Under the pieces are notes generated by a model, which worked only from the letters and a program-made list of their open reading frames with translations, searched no databases and was not told the DNA's origin. From contig NZ_JACOGC010000003.1 in NCBI RefSeq assembly GCF_014284195.1, positions 345,156 to 409,155 on the forward strand: a stretch of DNA of 64,000 nt. Reading direction: 5' to 3'. The position numbers were made by a program, and so were the translations under genes. Shown here piece by piece: positions 16,234-24,475 of this stretch. How positions within the stretch are numbered: position 1 is the first letter of the stretch; every line of letters starts with the position of its first letter. The DNA comes from Cognatundibacterium griseum (GTDB lineage: Bacteria > Pseudomonadota > Gammaproteobacteria > Burkholderiales > Burkholderiaceae_D).

Positions 16234-18887
16234 ACCAGCAGCAATCCCAGTGTCTTGAGCGTCAGGAATAAGACCGCGCCAATCAGCAGATTCTTAAAGC
16301 CGACATAACTCAGCATATCCATCACGCTGGCATAGCGGTAATTAGCCTGCCACCATGGGCCGTCTTTCACATAGCGTCGCCCGGACAGACGGATCAGCAC
16401 CTCATACACACTCCAGCCAAACCACCAGCCGATAATCGCTGCCGACGACAAGCGCCCCATCGCCGCCAGTAACCAGGCCAGGCTGACTGCCAGCGCCAGC
16501 GATAAACCGGCGATCTGCAAGGCCTTCTGGGATGCCCATCCTTCAGCACTCCAGGGCCAGAGATGGTCGCGCAATTCCAGCCACAGCCAGCGCAGACCGC
16601 GCGCACCAGCCTTATGCGGCGGCGCGACCGGATCGGTCGGCATGCGCGGATCGGGTCCCTGTTTTGTGCTGACGGTATTCACCGTATCGACCGATACCGG
16701 ATGAATCGGAATAAAGTAGCCGTCACGGCCGATGGCAGTGATTTCCAGTCCGTCGCGCTCACGCCGTTTTCGCTCTTTGGCCAGCGGCGGACAGGCTTTG
16801 ACATCGGTGTACAGCACCATGCAATCCAGGCAGTGCAGGCATTCGCGGTGATCGATCCGTCCTGCAGCATCAATCGCCAGCGAGCCGCAACCCACGGCGC
16901 AGGCTTTGCAGCTGTTGCAATCCTGTTTGCGGCGCAGGCCAAACCAGCGGAAGGTGCTCGGCATCGCCAGCGATGCGCCCAGCGGGCAGATGTATTTACA
17001 GTAAGGACGTTCAATGAACAGCGACAGCCCCAGCAAGGTGCAGACAAACAGACCATAAGGCCAGGCGCGGTGGCTGATGCCGACCAGGAATGTGGTCTTG
17101 AACGGCTCCACCTCTGCCAGCATTTCCGCCAGTCCCATCGAAAACACCGATATCGTGAGCAGACCAAAGAAAATCCCGTACTTGACCCATTTCAGCCTGT
17201 CATGCCAGACACGCGGCAGATGTCCCTGAAAGCGCTTCAGTCCGATCAGGCCACCAAGCTTGTACATGGCTTCGGATAAAGAACCGAACGGACACATCCA
17301 GCCGCAGAACAGCCCGCGTCCGAACAGGAACACGGTGACAATGATGAAAATCCAGAACAGGAAAATAAACGGATCCGTCAGAAATAAAGACCAGGTCCAC
17401 TGAAACAGCAGTGCATGGAACCAGGTCAGCACCTGCGTAATCGAAGGCTGCGCCATCGCACCGAAACCGACGAAACCGATGCTCAGCGCCCAGGCACTGT
17501 ATTTGAAGGCATTGACCGGCCATTTGTTCTTGTGGGTGGACAGACGGGTCAGTTTTTCCCGGAATGCATACACCACGCTGACCGCCACTAACAGCAGGGC
17601 AAACAGGGTTATCTCCAGCGCTTTGGATTTCCATACCCGCACCCAGGGTGCTGCCGCCTCTTCTATCTGTGGCCGGCCGCCTTCCAGATAACTGGCAGGC
17701 ATCCAGTAAGCCGTATCGAAACTGGTAAAACTCTTGCTGCCGGTAGCGCGGTCAATACGGTTGCCGAGAAAGGAAAGTTTCCACGGATACGATGCCGAAA
17801 ATCCCTTGGAGCGGATCACAAAGATCGCCGATTCCGTGTAAGCCGGCGCACCATCTGCGGCAATGCCGTACAGATTCAGATAATCCAGATCGCGGAAAGT
17901 AAACGAATCCCCACCCTGCTTCACCTGCACCCGGTCGTAGATGCCGCCGCGTACAAAACCGGAGCCTTTAAACGATTCCTTACCCGCTGTGCGTATCACG
18001 AACAGTGCATGCTCATGCGGCTTTAACTGACTGTGCAGATTATTCCAGCTGTTGTCGCCCAGGAGGCTGCGTCCGATATCAGGATGATTCAGATCGCCAA
18101 ACCAGAGCTCGATGAACGGTGTGTCGCTGTGTTCCAGGCCAAGCTGTTCATTTTTCACCTGTACCTTTTGCAGCGCGCCCTCCTTCACCAGTTGTTCCCA
18201 GCTGTAATGCTGGCCGGTGACGGCATAATGCGCCGCTTCCCGCACCACCGGCGCCATGATGCCGACCTGACGCGCGACCGCCGCGCCGGAAGTCATCAGC
18301 ACCTGATTCTGCGCAATCACCGTCACCGTGGCACCGGAAATCGCATCCACACCGAGCACGCCTTCATCGGCTCTGGTCTGACCGACTTCGATTTTGTCGG
18401 TGACCGATTTACCGACATATTGCTGGTTAAATTTCAGCAATGCCGATTCAGGAATACCGAGCAGCAAAATAGGCTCGGAATGTTTTAACACTTTAATGCC
18501 GGTGAAATGTCCTGTGACATCCATACCGATCAGCGTGACCACCGGCTTGCCTGAATAGGCCGGCGTATCGGTGATATCGGTCGACAGCATCACATAACCG
18601 AGTAATTTCTTTTTACCGGCCTCTGCCGTGCCGTAGGCTTCCACATACGGCGGCTGCCCCATACGGGGAGAAAAACTGCTGGCGGCCGGGAATACATCGG
18701 CACATGGCACCAGCGCGCATAAATCTTTTGCCGTATGCAGATCATCCGGCAATTTCGCTTCATAAGCCCCTGCCTGCGCCCGTGGCGCCATCATCAGCAA
18801 ACTGCCCAGAAGGAAAAAAAATGCGGCCAGACGGTACGCAAAATCACGCACATCTCTGACCGCTAAGCTCTTGCAAAGTAAGTACAT
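16230..18887 (-). CDS. nosR: NosR, flavo-iron-sulfur electron donor/regulator for NosZ
   Basis: Membrane protein needed for NosZ activity and expression. From ATG 18887 (AGGGA site; an upstream TTG at 18965 was rejected) it is 885 residues: signal/anchor helix, periplasmic FMN-binding domain with the flavin-linkage motif SGATVT (about 185-190), several helices (about 425-620) with NosR-type CGWMCP (about 528) and CKYICP (about 630) motifs, a CX2CX2CX3C cluster (657-667) and a second cluster CX2CX2CX9C (683-699). About 185 residues follow the second cluster, including two to three extra helices; Pseudomonas NosR (about 725 residues) lacks most of this. NosX at 21765 should attach its flavin. 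Confidence 0.94.
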   Translation of the reverse strand: MYLLCKSLAVRDVRDFAYRLAAFFFLLGSLLMMAPRAQAGAYEAKLPDDLHTAKDLCALVPCADVFPAASSFSPRMGQPPYVEAYGTAEAGKKKLLGYVMLSTDITDTPAYSGKPVVTLIGMDVTGHFTGIKVLKHSEPILLLGIPESALLKFNQQYVGKSVTDKIEVGQTRADEGVLGVDAISGATVTVIAQNQVLMTSGAAVARQVGIMAPVVREAAHYAVTGQHYSWEQLVKEGALQKVQVKNEQLGLEHSDTPFIELWFGDLNHPDIGRSLLGDNSWNNLHSQLKPHEHALFVIRTAGKESFKGSGFVRGGIYDRVQVKQGGDSFTFRDLDYLNLYGIAADGAPAYTESAIFVIRSKGFSASYPWKLSFLGNRIDRATGSKSFTSFDTAYWMPASYLEGGRPQIEEAAAPWVRVWKSKALEITLFALLLVAVSVVYAFREKLTRLSTHKNKWPVNAFKYSAWALSIGFVGFGAMAQPSITQVLTWFHALLFQWTWSLFLTDPFIFLFWIFIIVTVFLFGRGLFCGWMCPFGSLSEAMYKLGGLIGLKRFQGHLPRVWHDRLKWVKYGIFFGLLTISVFSMGLAEMLAEVEPFKTTFLVGISHRAWPYGLFVCTLLGLSLFIERPYCKYICPLGASLAMPSTFRWFGLRRKQDCNSCKACAVGCGSLAIDAAGRIDHRECLHCLDCMVLYTDVKACPPLAKERKRRERDGLEITAIGRDGYFIPIHPVSVDTVNTVSTKQGPDPRMPTDPVAPPHKAGARGLRWLWLELRDHLWPWSAEGWASQKALQIAGLSLALAVSLAWLLAAMGRLSSAAIIGWWFGWSVYEVLIRLSGRRYVKDGPWWQANYRYASVMDMLSYVGFKNLLIGAVLFLTLKTLGLLLV

Positions 18888-18972
18888 ATTGTTCCCTGCG
18901 GAATCGGTAACGCAGCTCCGGCCATGCAGCGGAAAAACAGTTTCCGGTCTGTTTTTCCGCCTCAATGGACGA

Positions 18973-20895
18973 TCAGCCCTCGACGATCATGCGTGTGCGC
19001 ATCTCCAGATGCAAGGCATGACAGAAGTTGGTGCAATAGAGCCAGAATACGCCGGGCTTATCCGCCACAAAATTCACCGAAGCTGTTTCCAGCGGATTCA
19101 CCACAAACTGCACGTTGTATTTGGGAATCGCAATACCGTGCGTCAGATCCTCGATCTTGTCCAGATTGGTCAGGATCAGGGTGACTTCATCGCCTTTTTT
19201 CAGCTTGAATTCGCGCATGCTGAATGCCGGCGCCTGCGAAGTCAGTTTCACCGTCACCTTCTTACCGTTGCGGAATACGCCGGACTCTTTCGGATCTTTG
19301 ACTGCCAGCGGGAAATCATCCAGGTTGTACACCTGCTTCGGACGCAGCAGATCGCGCTTGAAGATGATGAAATCATGCGGCTCGCCCCGTACCGGATGGT
19401 CGGCCAGCAAGACCATTTTTTCGCCGGAGATATCGATGAACTGCTCGTTTTCCGGATGCAGCGGGCCAACCGGCAGGAAACGGTCTTTCGAGAATTTACA
19501 ACCGACGGCGAGATATTTACCGTCTGCGGCGCGGGTTTCGGATTGCGAGGCATTCAGGTGACCCGGCTGGTATTGCACGTCAATCCGGTCAACCACATAT
19601 TTCGCGTTCTTGTCGCCTTTGTGGAATTTAATCGCTGCATCAACATTCCATTTCACAACCTGGCTGTCCAGGAACAGCGTGGTGTAGGCATTGCCGCGGC
19701 CATCGAAGGCGGTATGCAATGGGCCCAGACCCAGCTCAACTTCCGCTACGATGGCATCATCGATTTTTTCCAGCTTGCCATCAAACCAGTCGAGCACTTT
19801 CGCCAGCTCGATCACCGTGGCAGTCGGAGACAGCTTACCGGCGCAGATGAAGTATTTGGCATCCGGGCTGGCGTTCACGCCGTGCGGATTTTTCGGAACG
19901 CTGACATAAGCCGTCAATGCGGTTTTCGGATCGCTATTCGCTGCATGCGTACCATCCACCACCGGTACTTTAGAGTCACCGATCGTCTTGAATTTGCCAG
20001 CCTTGACTGCCGCTTCGATACGCGCCACGTTGAAGAACAGGCAGGCATCGCGTTCCGCCGCCATCATGTCTTCATAATGCACACCCATTTCGGTGTTGTA
20101 CTGATTGGTCGCTGCCAGCTTGCCGTCATACGACGTCGCCACCAGATCGCAGTTACCATCGATCAGCACCTGCCAGCGCACTTCCATGCTTTCTGCATCC
20201 ACGCAGGTGAACAGGGAACGGTATTTGCTGCCGTCTTCGATACCGGCATTCGGCAGAGGAATCGAGAATTCGCCGCCGCAGAATACGCGGGTGGTGTAGT
20301 TGATTTTTTCATCCACCGGATCAGCCTTATCTGGGAAAATGCCGTGGAAGCCCTGCACATTCGGCAGATCGGTGATCTTGTCGCAGATGAAGTAATCGAG
20401 ACGGATACGGGCAACGCGCGCATTGATCTTATCGTTGATCCAGGCGTAGCGGCCATCGTAGTTGCCGTCCTTGTAGGAAGCATGGGTGTGATGGGTGTCG
20501 GCGACGTTGTATTTCAGGCTGCCATCGGGTCTGGTGCCCATGACTTTCTTGGATTCATTGGTGATGCCCCAGCCAACCAGCGCATCCGGCACAAAGCAGG
20601 GGATGCGGTGAATTTCACGGCCGGACGGCAAGCCCAGCACGCGCATATCGCCGGAATGGCCGCCGCTCCACAAACCGTAGTAGGTATCGAGCTCACCCGG
20701 TTTCAGGTGAGTCACATCGGCGGCGCTGTGCGCTGCCGCACTGGCGCTGCCGGAAGCCTCTGCGGAAGCGGACGCGCCGGATTTGTTATTGCATGCCACC
20801 AGGCCAGTCAGACTGGCCAGGGCTGCCGTATTCATGAACTTACGACGCCCCATCGCCAACGCATTTTCTGTTGTCGGTTTTTGATCCTGACTCAT
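18973..20895 (-). CDS. nosZ: NosZ, nitrous oxide reductase (clade I type)
   Basis: Periplasmic enzyme reducing N2O to N2. The 640-residue protein has a Tat signal (GRRKFMN, R17-R18), the seven-bladed propeller domain with His-rich HHTHASY and HPENEQF copper segments (CuZ), and a C-terminal cupredoxin with the CuA site C621-X3-C625-X3-H629-X2-M632. The Tat signal marks it as clade I. The signal region ends in TGLVAC (C35), which fits a lipobox, so it may be membrane-anchored. Start: ATG 20895 with GGGGA. It is first in the operon, ahead of nosR, unlike the nosRZ order in Pseudomonas stutzeri. Confidence 0.97.
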   Translation of the reverse strand: MSQDQKPTTENALAMGRRKFMNTAALASLTGLVACNNKSGASASAEASGSASAAAHSAADVTHLKPGELDTYYGLWSGGHSGDMRVLGLPSGREIHRIPCFVPDALVGWGITNESKKVMGTRPDGSLKYNVADTHHTHASYKDGNYDGRYAWINDKINARVARIRLDYFICDKITDLPNVQGFHGIFPDKADPVDEKINYTTRVFCGGEFSIPLPNAGIEDGSKYRSLFTCVDAESMEVRWQVLIDGNCDLVATSYDGKLAATNQYNTEMGVHYEDMMAAERDACLFFNVARIEAAVKAGKFKTIGDSKVPVVDGTHAANSDPKTALTAYVSVPKNPHGVNASPDAKYFICAGKLSPTATVIELAKVLDWFDGKLEKIDDAIVAEVELGLGPLHTAFDGRGNAYTTLFLDSQVVKWNVDAAIKFHKGDKNAKYVVDRIDVQYQPGHLNASQSETRAADGKYLAVGCKFSKDRFLPVGPLHPENEQFIDISGEKMVLLADHPVRGEPHDFIIFKRDLLRPKQVYNLDDFPLAVKDPKESGVFRNGKKVTVKLTSQAPAFSMREFKLKKGDEVTLILTNLDKIEDLTHGIAIPKYNVQFVVNPLETASVNFVADKPGVFWLYCTNFCHALHLEMRTRMIVEG

Positions 20896-20994
20896 GACAA
20901 GTTCCCCAATAAACGGCCGCTCCCTTTTCTCGCGAATGGCCTCGTTGATAAATTTTGACCGATGCAGATATTGCGGGATCAGGCGAATGCGTGA

Positions 20995-21008
20995 TTGAGG
21001 TATATCAA
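20995..21008. promoter_or_regulatory. FNR/DNR-type box 1 upstream of nosZ
   Basis: TTGAG-GTAT-ATCAA, one mismatch to TTGAT-N4-ATCAA. Placed about -41 to -43 relative to a possible nosZ start near 20958-20960. FNR-family (FNR, DNR, NNR) control of nos genes under low oxygen or NO is well known; which member acts here cannot be told. Confidence 0.65.
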
Positions 21009-21044
21009 CACGCTCCCCGTCGGTGCCGCTGAGTTTTGAAAATC

Positions 21045-21058
21045 TTGACGCAAGTCAT
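21045..21058. promoter_or_regulatory. FNR/DNR-type box 2 in the nos control region
   Basis: TTGAC-GCAA-GTCAT, a dyad with one break in symmetry, centred 50 bp from box 1. It may serve the plus-strand cytochrome/nosX transcript or be a second site for nosZ. No clear partnering -10 on the plus strand. Confidence 0.5.
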
Positions 21059-21289
21059 ATTTTTGCCAATGGCGCTGTGAGAACATCGCTGCACTGAACA
21101 ACAGATGCTTGTTCCGGGCAGGGTTTTTCCTTTTTTTTCTGTCGTCATCGCTGCTGCCTGACGCCCAGTAATTTGCGAAAAAAACCGCCGCCCGCTGCAG
21201 CCTTCCGCATGGTTTGCCGGGTGTTGCCCGCCAATGACGAAGCGCGCCGGATGCGCTGTATTTTTTAATTTTTTTGAGAAAGTCTCACG

Positions 21290-21694
21290 ATGAAAATTGC
21301 TTCACTCGTTCTCGCCAGCATCAGCCTTGCCGTGCTGGCTGGCTGCGGTCAGAAAGCAGCGGAAACACCTGCAACAGAATCCGCCTCCACCCCGCCTGCA
21401 GCAGTCGCATCAGCGGCTGCGCCCGCCGCACCGGCTGAAAACAAAGTCGGAAAAACTGTATTCGGTAACACTTGCTCCATGTGTCACGCAGCCGGGGTGG
21501 CCGGTGCGCCGAAGCCGGGCGACAAAGCAGACTGGGGACCGCGCATCGCACAGGGCATGGACACGCTGTACAAGCATGCAATGGAAGGTTTCAGCGGCGC
21601 CAAAGGCCAGATGCCTGCACGCGGCGGCGCGCCTGCGCTGACCGATGATGAAGTCAAGGCCGGTGTGAACTACATGGTCGATCAGTCACGCTGA
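21290..21694 (+). CDS. c-type cytochrome lipoprotein (c5/c555-like), NosC-like
   Basis: A 134-residue lipoprotein (lipobox LAGC, Cys about 19), an Ala/Pro-rich linker (about 22-58), then one small cytochrome c domain with haem site CSMCH (about residue 63) and probable Met ligand in GQMPARGG (about residue 107), the class I c5 pattern. Its place opposite nosZ and before nosX suggests it passes electrons from the quinone/bc1 side to NosZ in the periplasm (inference from context; the haem site is seen directly). No strong ribosome site. Confidence 0.88.
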   Translation: MKIASLVLASISLAVLAGCGQKAAETPATESASTPPAAVASAAAPAAPAENKVGKTVFGNTCSMCHAAGVAGAPKPGDKADWGPRIAQGMDTLYKHAMEGFSGAKGQMPARGGAPALTDDEVKAGVNYMVDQSR

Positions 21695-21704
21695 TCTGCC
21701 GCGC

Positions 21705-21743
21705 CCCTGTGAACTCCGGTTCACAGGGCATCATCATTTTTTC
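21705..21743 (+). terminator. Weak terminator between cytochrome c and nosX
   Basis: Stem CCCTGTGAA/TTCACAGGG (21705-21713/21720-21728), then a T6 run ten bases later (21738-21743). Probably a partial terminator or mRNA stabiliser. Confidence 0.45.
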
Positions 21744-21764
21744 ATTTACCGTACAAGAGTCATC

Positions 21765-22856
21765 ATGTCCGAATCTCAGCTGATATCTCGGCCGGCATCT
21801 CCGCCGATTCAAGCCGGACGCCGCCGCTTGGCGCTGGCGTTGCCGTTACTGGCCTGCGGCCTGATGCTGCCCTCTGCCCGCGCGGCAACACCTGCCGCAC
21901 CAGATCTGTATCAGGTCAGCCGCCCGCTGATGGGAACGCAGCTGGATCTGGCGCTGCACGGCAAGGATCCGTCTGCCCTGGCCGATGCCGCGGATGCGGC
22001 ATTGCGCGAAATGGCGCGGCTCGAAGCGATGATGAGCCGCTATCGTCCTGACAGCGCGCTGAACGCGATTCAGCTGGCAGCGGGCCTGCACGAAGTGGCC
22101 GTGCCGCCAGAACTGATGCAGGTATTGCTGATGGCGAGGCAGGCAGCGCAGCGTAACCCCGGACAGTTTGACCCGACGGTCGGCTCCCTCTGCGACTGGG
22201 ATTTCGATCCTGCGCATCCGCATCTGCCGGAACCGGTACAGATCGCCCGTCAGTTACCGCTGGTTAATGCGCAGCATCTGATTCTGAATCCGCGCCGCAG
22301 CACGGCTTACCTGACGCAACGCGGTATGCGGCTCGATCTGGGCGGTATTGCCAAGCTGCCGATCCTGCAAGCTGGCATGGACGTTCTGCAACAGCACGGT
22401 GTACGGCATGCCATGATCAATGGCGGCGGCGATGTGCTGGTCAGCAGCCCGCCAGACCAGCGGCCGTGGCGCATCGGCCTGCGCGACCCGCACCAGCCGG
22501 AACGTTTGCTGGGCAGCATTGCGCTGCATCGCGGCTTCGTCGCCTCGTCCGGTGACTATGAACGGTATTTCATGCATGACGGACAGCGCATGCACCATAT
22601 TCTCGACCCGAAAACCGGCTACCCGGCGCACGGACCGCATGGCGTTGTGCTGGTCAGTGAGCAGCTCAGTGAGATTAACGGTCTGGGTGCCGCCATCATG
22701 GTGGCAGGTGCAGAAACCGGCCGCAGACAGCTGGCCGGCATGCCGCGCACCGATGCGCTGATTGCCGGTGCCGGTGCCGGTGCCGGTGCCGGTGCCGGTG
22801 CCGGTCAGAGTATCTGGTTATCCGCCGGGATGCAACAGCGTCTGCAGGCAGTCTGA
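21765..22856 (+). CDS. nosX: NosX, ApbE-type FMN transferase for NosR
   Basis: A 363-residue exported ApbE-family protein: signal sequence with a basic N-region (GRRRLALALPLLACGLMLP), then the flavin transferase core with DLGGIAK (about residue 192), the INGGGDV nucleotide segment and HILDPKTGYP near residue 280. Family knowledge: NosX attaches FMN covalently to the Thr of NosR (SGATVT here). Its C-terminus carries a pure (Ala-Gly)7 tract from seven GCCGGT repeats. Lies 70 bp downstream of the cytochrome gene. Confidence 0.92.
   Translation: MSESQLISRPASPPIQAGRRRLALALPLLACGLMLPSARAATPAAPDLYQVSRPLMGTQLDLALHGKDPSALADAADAALREMARLEAMMSRYRPDSALNAIQLAAGLHEVAVPPELMQVLLMARQAAQRNPGQFDPTVGSLCDWDFDPAHPHLPEPVQIARQLPLVNAQHLILNPRRSTAYLTQRGMRLDLGGIAKLPILQAGMDVLQQHGVRHAMINGGGDVLVSSPPDQRPWRIGLRDPHQPERLLGSIALHRGFVASSGDYERYFMHDGQRMHHILDPKTGYPAHGPHGVVLVSEQLSEINGLGAAIMVAGAETGRRQLAGMPRTDALIAGAGAGAGAGAGAGQSIWLSAGMQQRLQAV
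22764..22805 (+). repeat. Hexanucleotide microsatellite (GCCGGT)x7 in nosX
   Basis: Seven perfect tandem copies encode (Ala-Gly)7 near the C-terminus of NosX. Slippage would add or remove Ala-Gly pairs without frameshift. Confidence 0.97.
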
Positions 22857-22877
22857 GACGACGACGGTTGCAGCGGC

Positions 22878-23276
22878 TCAGGCGTTCAGCAAACGCAGGA
22901 CCTGCCTGACTTCCGCCAGCTGCACATGATGCAGCTGCGCCAGTTCAGCCACCAGCTGCGCACCTTTTGACGTCAGGTGAATTTCCACGCAGCGCCGGTC
23001 CTGCTGCCCGGGACGGCGCTCAATCAGCCCCGCTTTCACGCAGCGGCTGACCAGTGCGACAACGCCATGATGATGCGATTGCAGACGCTCTGCCAGCTCG
23101 GCAATGGTGGCCCATTCCCGTCCGGGAAAACCGCGTATCTGCAACAGCAGCAGGTACTGCAATCCGGTAATGCCGCGCTGGCTCGCCACCTCTTCACTGA
23201 AACGCAGGAAGCGTCTGAGCTGATACCGGAAAGCAGCCAGCATTTCAAAATCATTTTTAGTCAATGGCGACGTCAT
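22878..23276 (-). CDS. MarR-family transcriptional regulator
   Basis: A 132-residue winged-helix protein of the MarR family: helix-turn-helix WATIAELAERLQSHHHGVVALVSRCVKAGLIERRPG followed by the wing QQDRRCVEIHLTSKGAQLV, flanked by dimerisation helices. ATG at 23276 is preferred; a GTG at 23285 in frame would add three residues. It is divergent from the Yip1-like gene, and the shared promoter region carries a perfect 10-bp palindrome that is the obvious candidate operator. Its ligand is unknown. Confidence 0.87.
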   Translation of the reverse strand: MTSPLTKNDFEMLAAFRYQLRRFLRFSEEVASQRGITGLQYLLLLQIRGFPGREWATIAELAERLQSHHHGVVALVSRCVKAGLIERRPGQQDRRCVEIHLTSKGAQLVAELAQLHHVQLAEVRQVLRLLNA

Positions 23277-23418
23277 CGGAAACACCCGGCAAAGTTGATC
23301 GGAAGCAGGCAGTCATCATAGCGCAGATATTTCCTCGCCTGCGCGGTCTGCATCCACCTGCCTGGGCAGTCTGCGCGCTTCCTTTTTTCCGGTTTCATTG
23401 TATGGATTCCAGGTTTTC

Positions 23419-23446
23419 TTGACTTTTCCGATTTATATCATAGATT
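23419..23446 (+). promoter_or_regulatory. Sigma-70 promoter of the Yip1-like gene
   Basis: TTGACT (23419-23424), 16-bp spacer, TAGATT (23441-23446). The -10 falls in the spacer and right arm of the perfect palindrome at 23431-23455. Confidence 0.5.
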
Positions 23447-23455
23447 GATATAAAT
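23431..23455. promoter_or_regulatory. Perfect 10-bp inverted repeat, candidate MarR operator
   Basis: ATTTATATCA (23431-23440), 5-bp spacer, TGATATAAAT (23446-23455). Size and AT-rich symmetry fit a MarR-family operator, and it covers the -10 of the gene facing marR. Confidence 0.65.
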
Positions 23456-23618
23456 TCGGTTCATCGGCGACCGGCGCTGTCCGGCACCGATAACAGAATC
23501 TTTATATTGGAACCGGCGCACTCTGCTGCATCAGTCAACCGCCAGGGCGGCGGATCAGCGAATCACCACCTCCGCGTACGGCGACAATATTCCTGCCACC
23601 TCACAAGGACAAGACATC

Positions 23619-24188
23619 ATGAATCTGCTGAATCTGGGAAAAATGCCTTTCTCTTTTCATGGCGGCTGGGACACAGTTGCCCGTATCCACCCGTCCGTGA
23701 TCCGCAGCTTTGTGCTGCTGGTTCTGCCATGCTCGCTGATACCACCGCTGGCATTGCTGTATGCAGGCAGCCATCATGCCGGTCTGTACTGGGTCAGCGC
23801 CCCTTATCTGCGCTGGCAGGAAGTGGCCGCCGTGTTCTTCGTGATGGAGTTACTCAGCGTACCGCTGATGGGCTGGCTCATCGGCAGGATGGCGGCAGAT
23901 CATCGGGTCACACTGGATTTCAAAGACAGTTTCCTGCTGGCGAGCATCACGGCAGTGCCGATGTGGCTGTCGAGCCTGGGCTTACTCTCCGCGGATCTGT
24001 GGCTGGTGATTGCCTGCGTGATCATGGGGCTGATGCTGGCTGCCAGTGTGCTGTACCACGGCCTGTATGCGATTCTGAAAATGGAAGATACGGTTGATGC
24101 TCAGGCGATGAGCTATCAGATTTTTTCCTTCGGCGGTGTGGTCTGGATCATGCTGTGCGGTTTCGTGGCGCTACCGCTGATGTTGTAA
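23619..24188 (+). CDS. Yip1-family (DUF1282-like) integral membrane protein
   Basis: A 189-residue protein with about five hydrophobic helices (about 28-50, 66-86, 104-124, 128-150, 165-188) and an N-terminal amphipathic stretch. The overall pattern resembles the Yip1/DUF1282 family; the assignment is tentative. The start is backed by AAGGA nine bases upstream. It faces a MarR gene and is likely repressed by it. No catalytic motif is seen and the function is unknown. Confidence 0.75.
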   Translation: MNLLNLGKMPFSFHGGWDTVARIHPSVIRSFVLLVLPCSLIPPLALLYAGSHHAGLYWVSAPYLRWQEVAAVFFVMELLSVPLMGWLIGRMAADHRVTLDFKDSFLLASITAVPMWLSSLGLLSADLWLVIACVIMGLMLAASVLYHGLYAILKMEDTVDAQAMSYQIFSFGGVVWIMLCGFVALPLML

Positions 24189-24275
24189 TCACCGTTGAGC
24201 AATCTTTCATATCCGGTTTTTTTGATCTGTCCGGCAGGCATCTGCGCCGCCTGCCGGTGGCAGACTGCCATTCAC

Positions 24276-24363
24276 ATATACTCCCCCGTCTTTTTCAAAA
24301 AACAGCTCAGTTGTCATTATCAATAAACGGCCTTTTTACATACTCCCCGGAGTATATTTAAAG
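24276..24363 (+). repeat. ATACTCCC intergenic repeat, copy A
   Basis: Left motif ATATACTCCCCCG (24276-24288), AT-rich middle, then near-palindrome ATACTCCCCGGAGTAT (24340-24355) followed by ATTTAAAGC. The left and right ATACTCCC motifs start 62 bp apart, exactly as in copy C (60100-60191). Copy B is at 37356-37437. A 9-bp hairpin CCGGCAGGC/GCCTGCCGG (24231-24239/24249-24257) and a palindrome TGGCAGACTGCCA (24258-24270) directly precede it. Confidence 0.85.
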
Positions 24364-24475
24364 CATACGTTTCTGCGAGCATCTTCCCTGCGCTGCATCC
24401 GGCCTAGTTCCATTGACGAATAGACCAGACCGGCCGCGACGTTTAGCATCACCAGCATCATCCGGGAGATACACC

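Larger units (their letters stand above)
20896..21289. other. Divergent nos control region
   Basis: About 390 bp between nosZ (minus) and the cytochrome gene (plus). It holds two FNR/DNR-type dyads (20995 and 21045) and T-rich tracts in the cytochrome leader (about 21125-21140 and 21262-21278). A TATCTG -10-like hexamer (20965-20970) on the minus strand lies about 41 bp from the first dyad centre to the predicted start, the usual position for FNR activation. Confidence 0.55.
23277..23618. other. Divergent promoter region, marR / Yip1-like gene
   Basis: No gene. Holds the promoter and palindrome described at 23419-23455, then a leader of about 165 nt before the membrane-protein gene, in which I see no clear structure. 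Confidence 0.5.

Noticed and set aside
18888-18965. NosR start at the TTG at 18965
   Set aside because: The ATG at 18887 has a good ribosome site and begins a normal signal/anchor segment.
18871-20958. Long plus-strand open frame (about 695 codons) opposite nosZ
   Set aside because: Mirror frame of a GC-rich gene; no recognisable domain, and nosZ on the other strand is certain.
22764-22805. Tandem repeat as a CRISPR array
   Set aside because: It is a pure 6-bp repeat inside a gene, without spacers.
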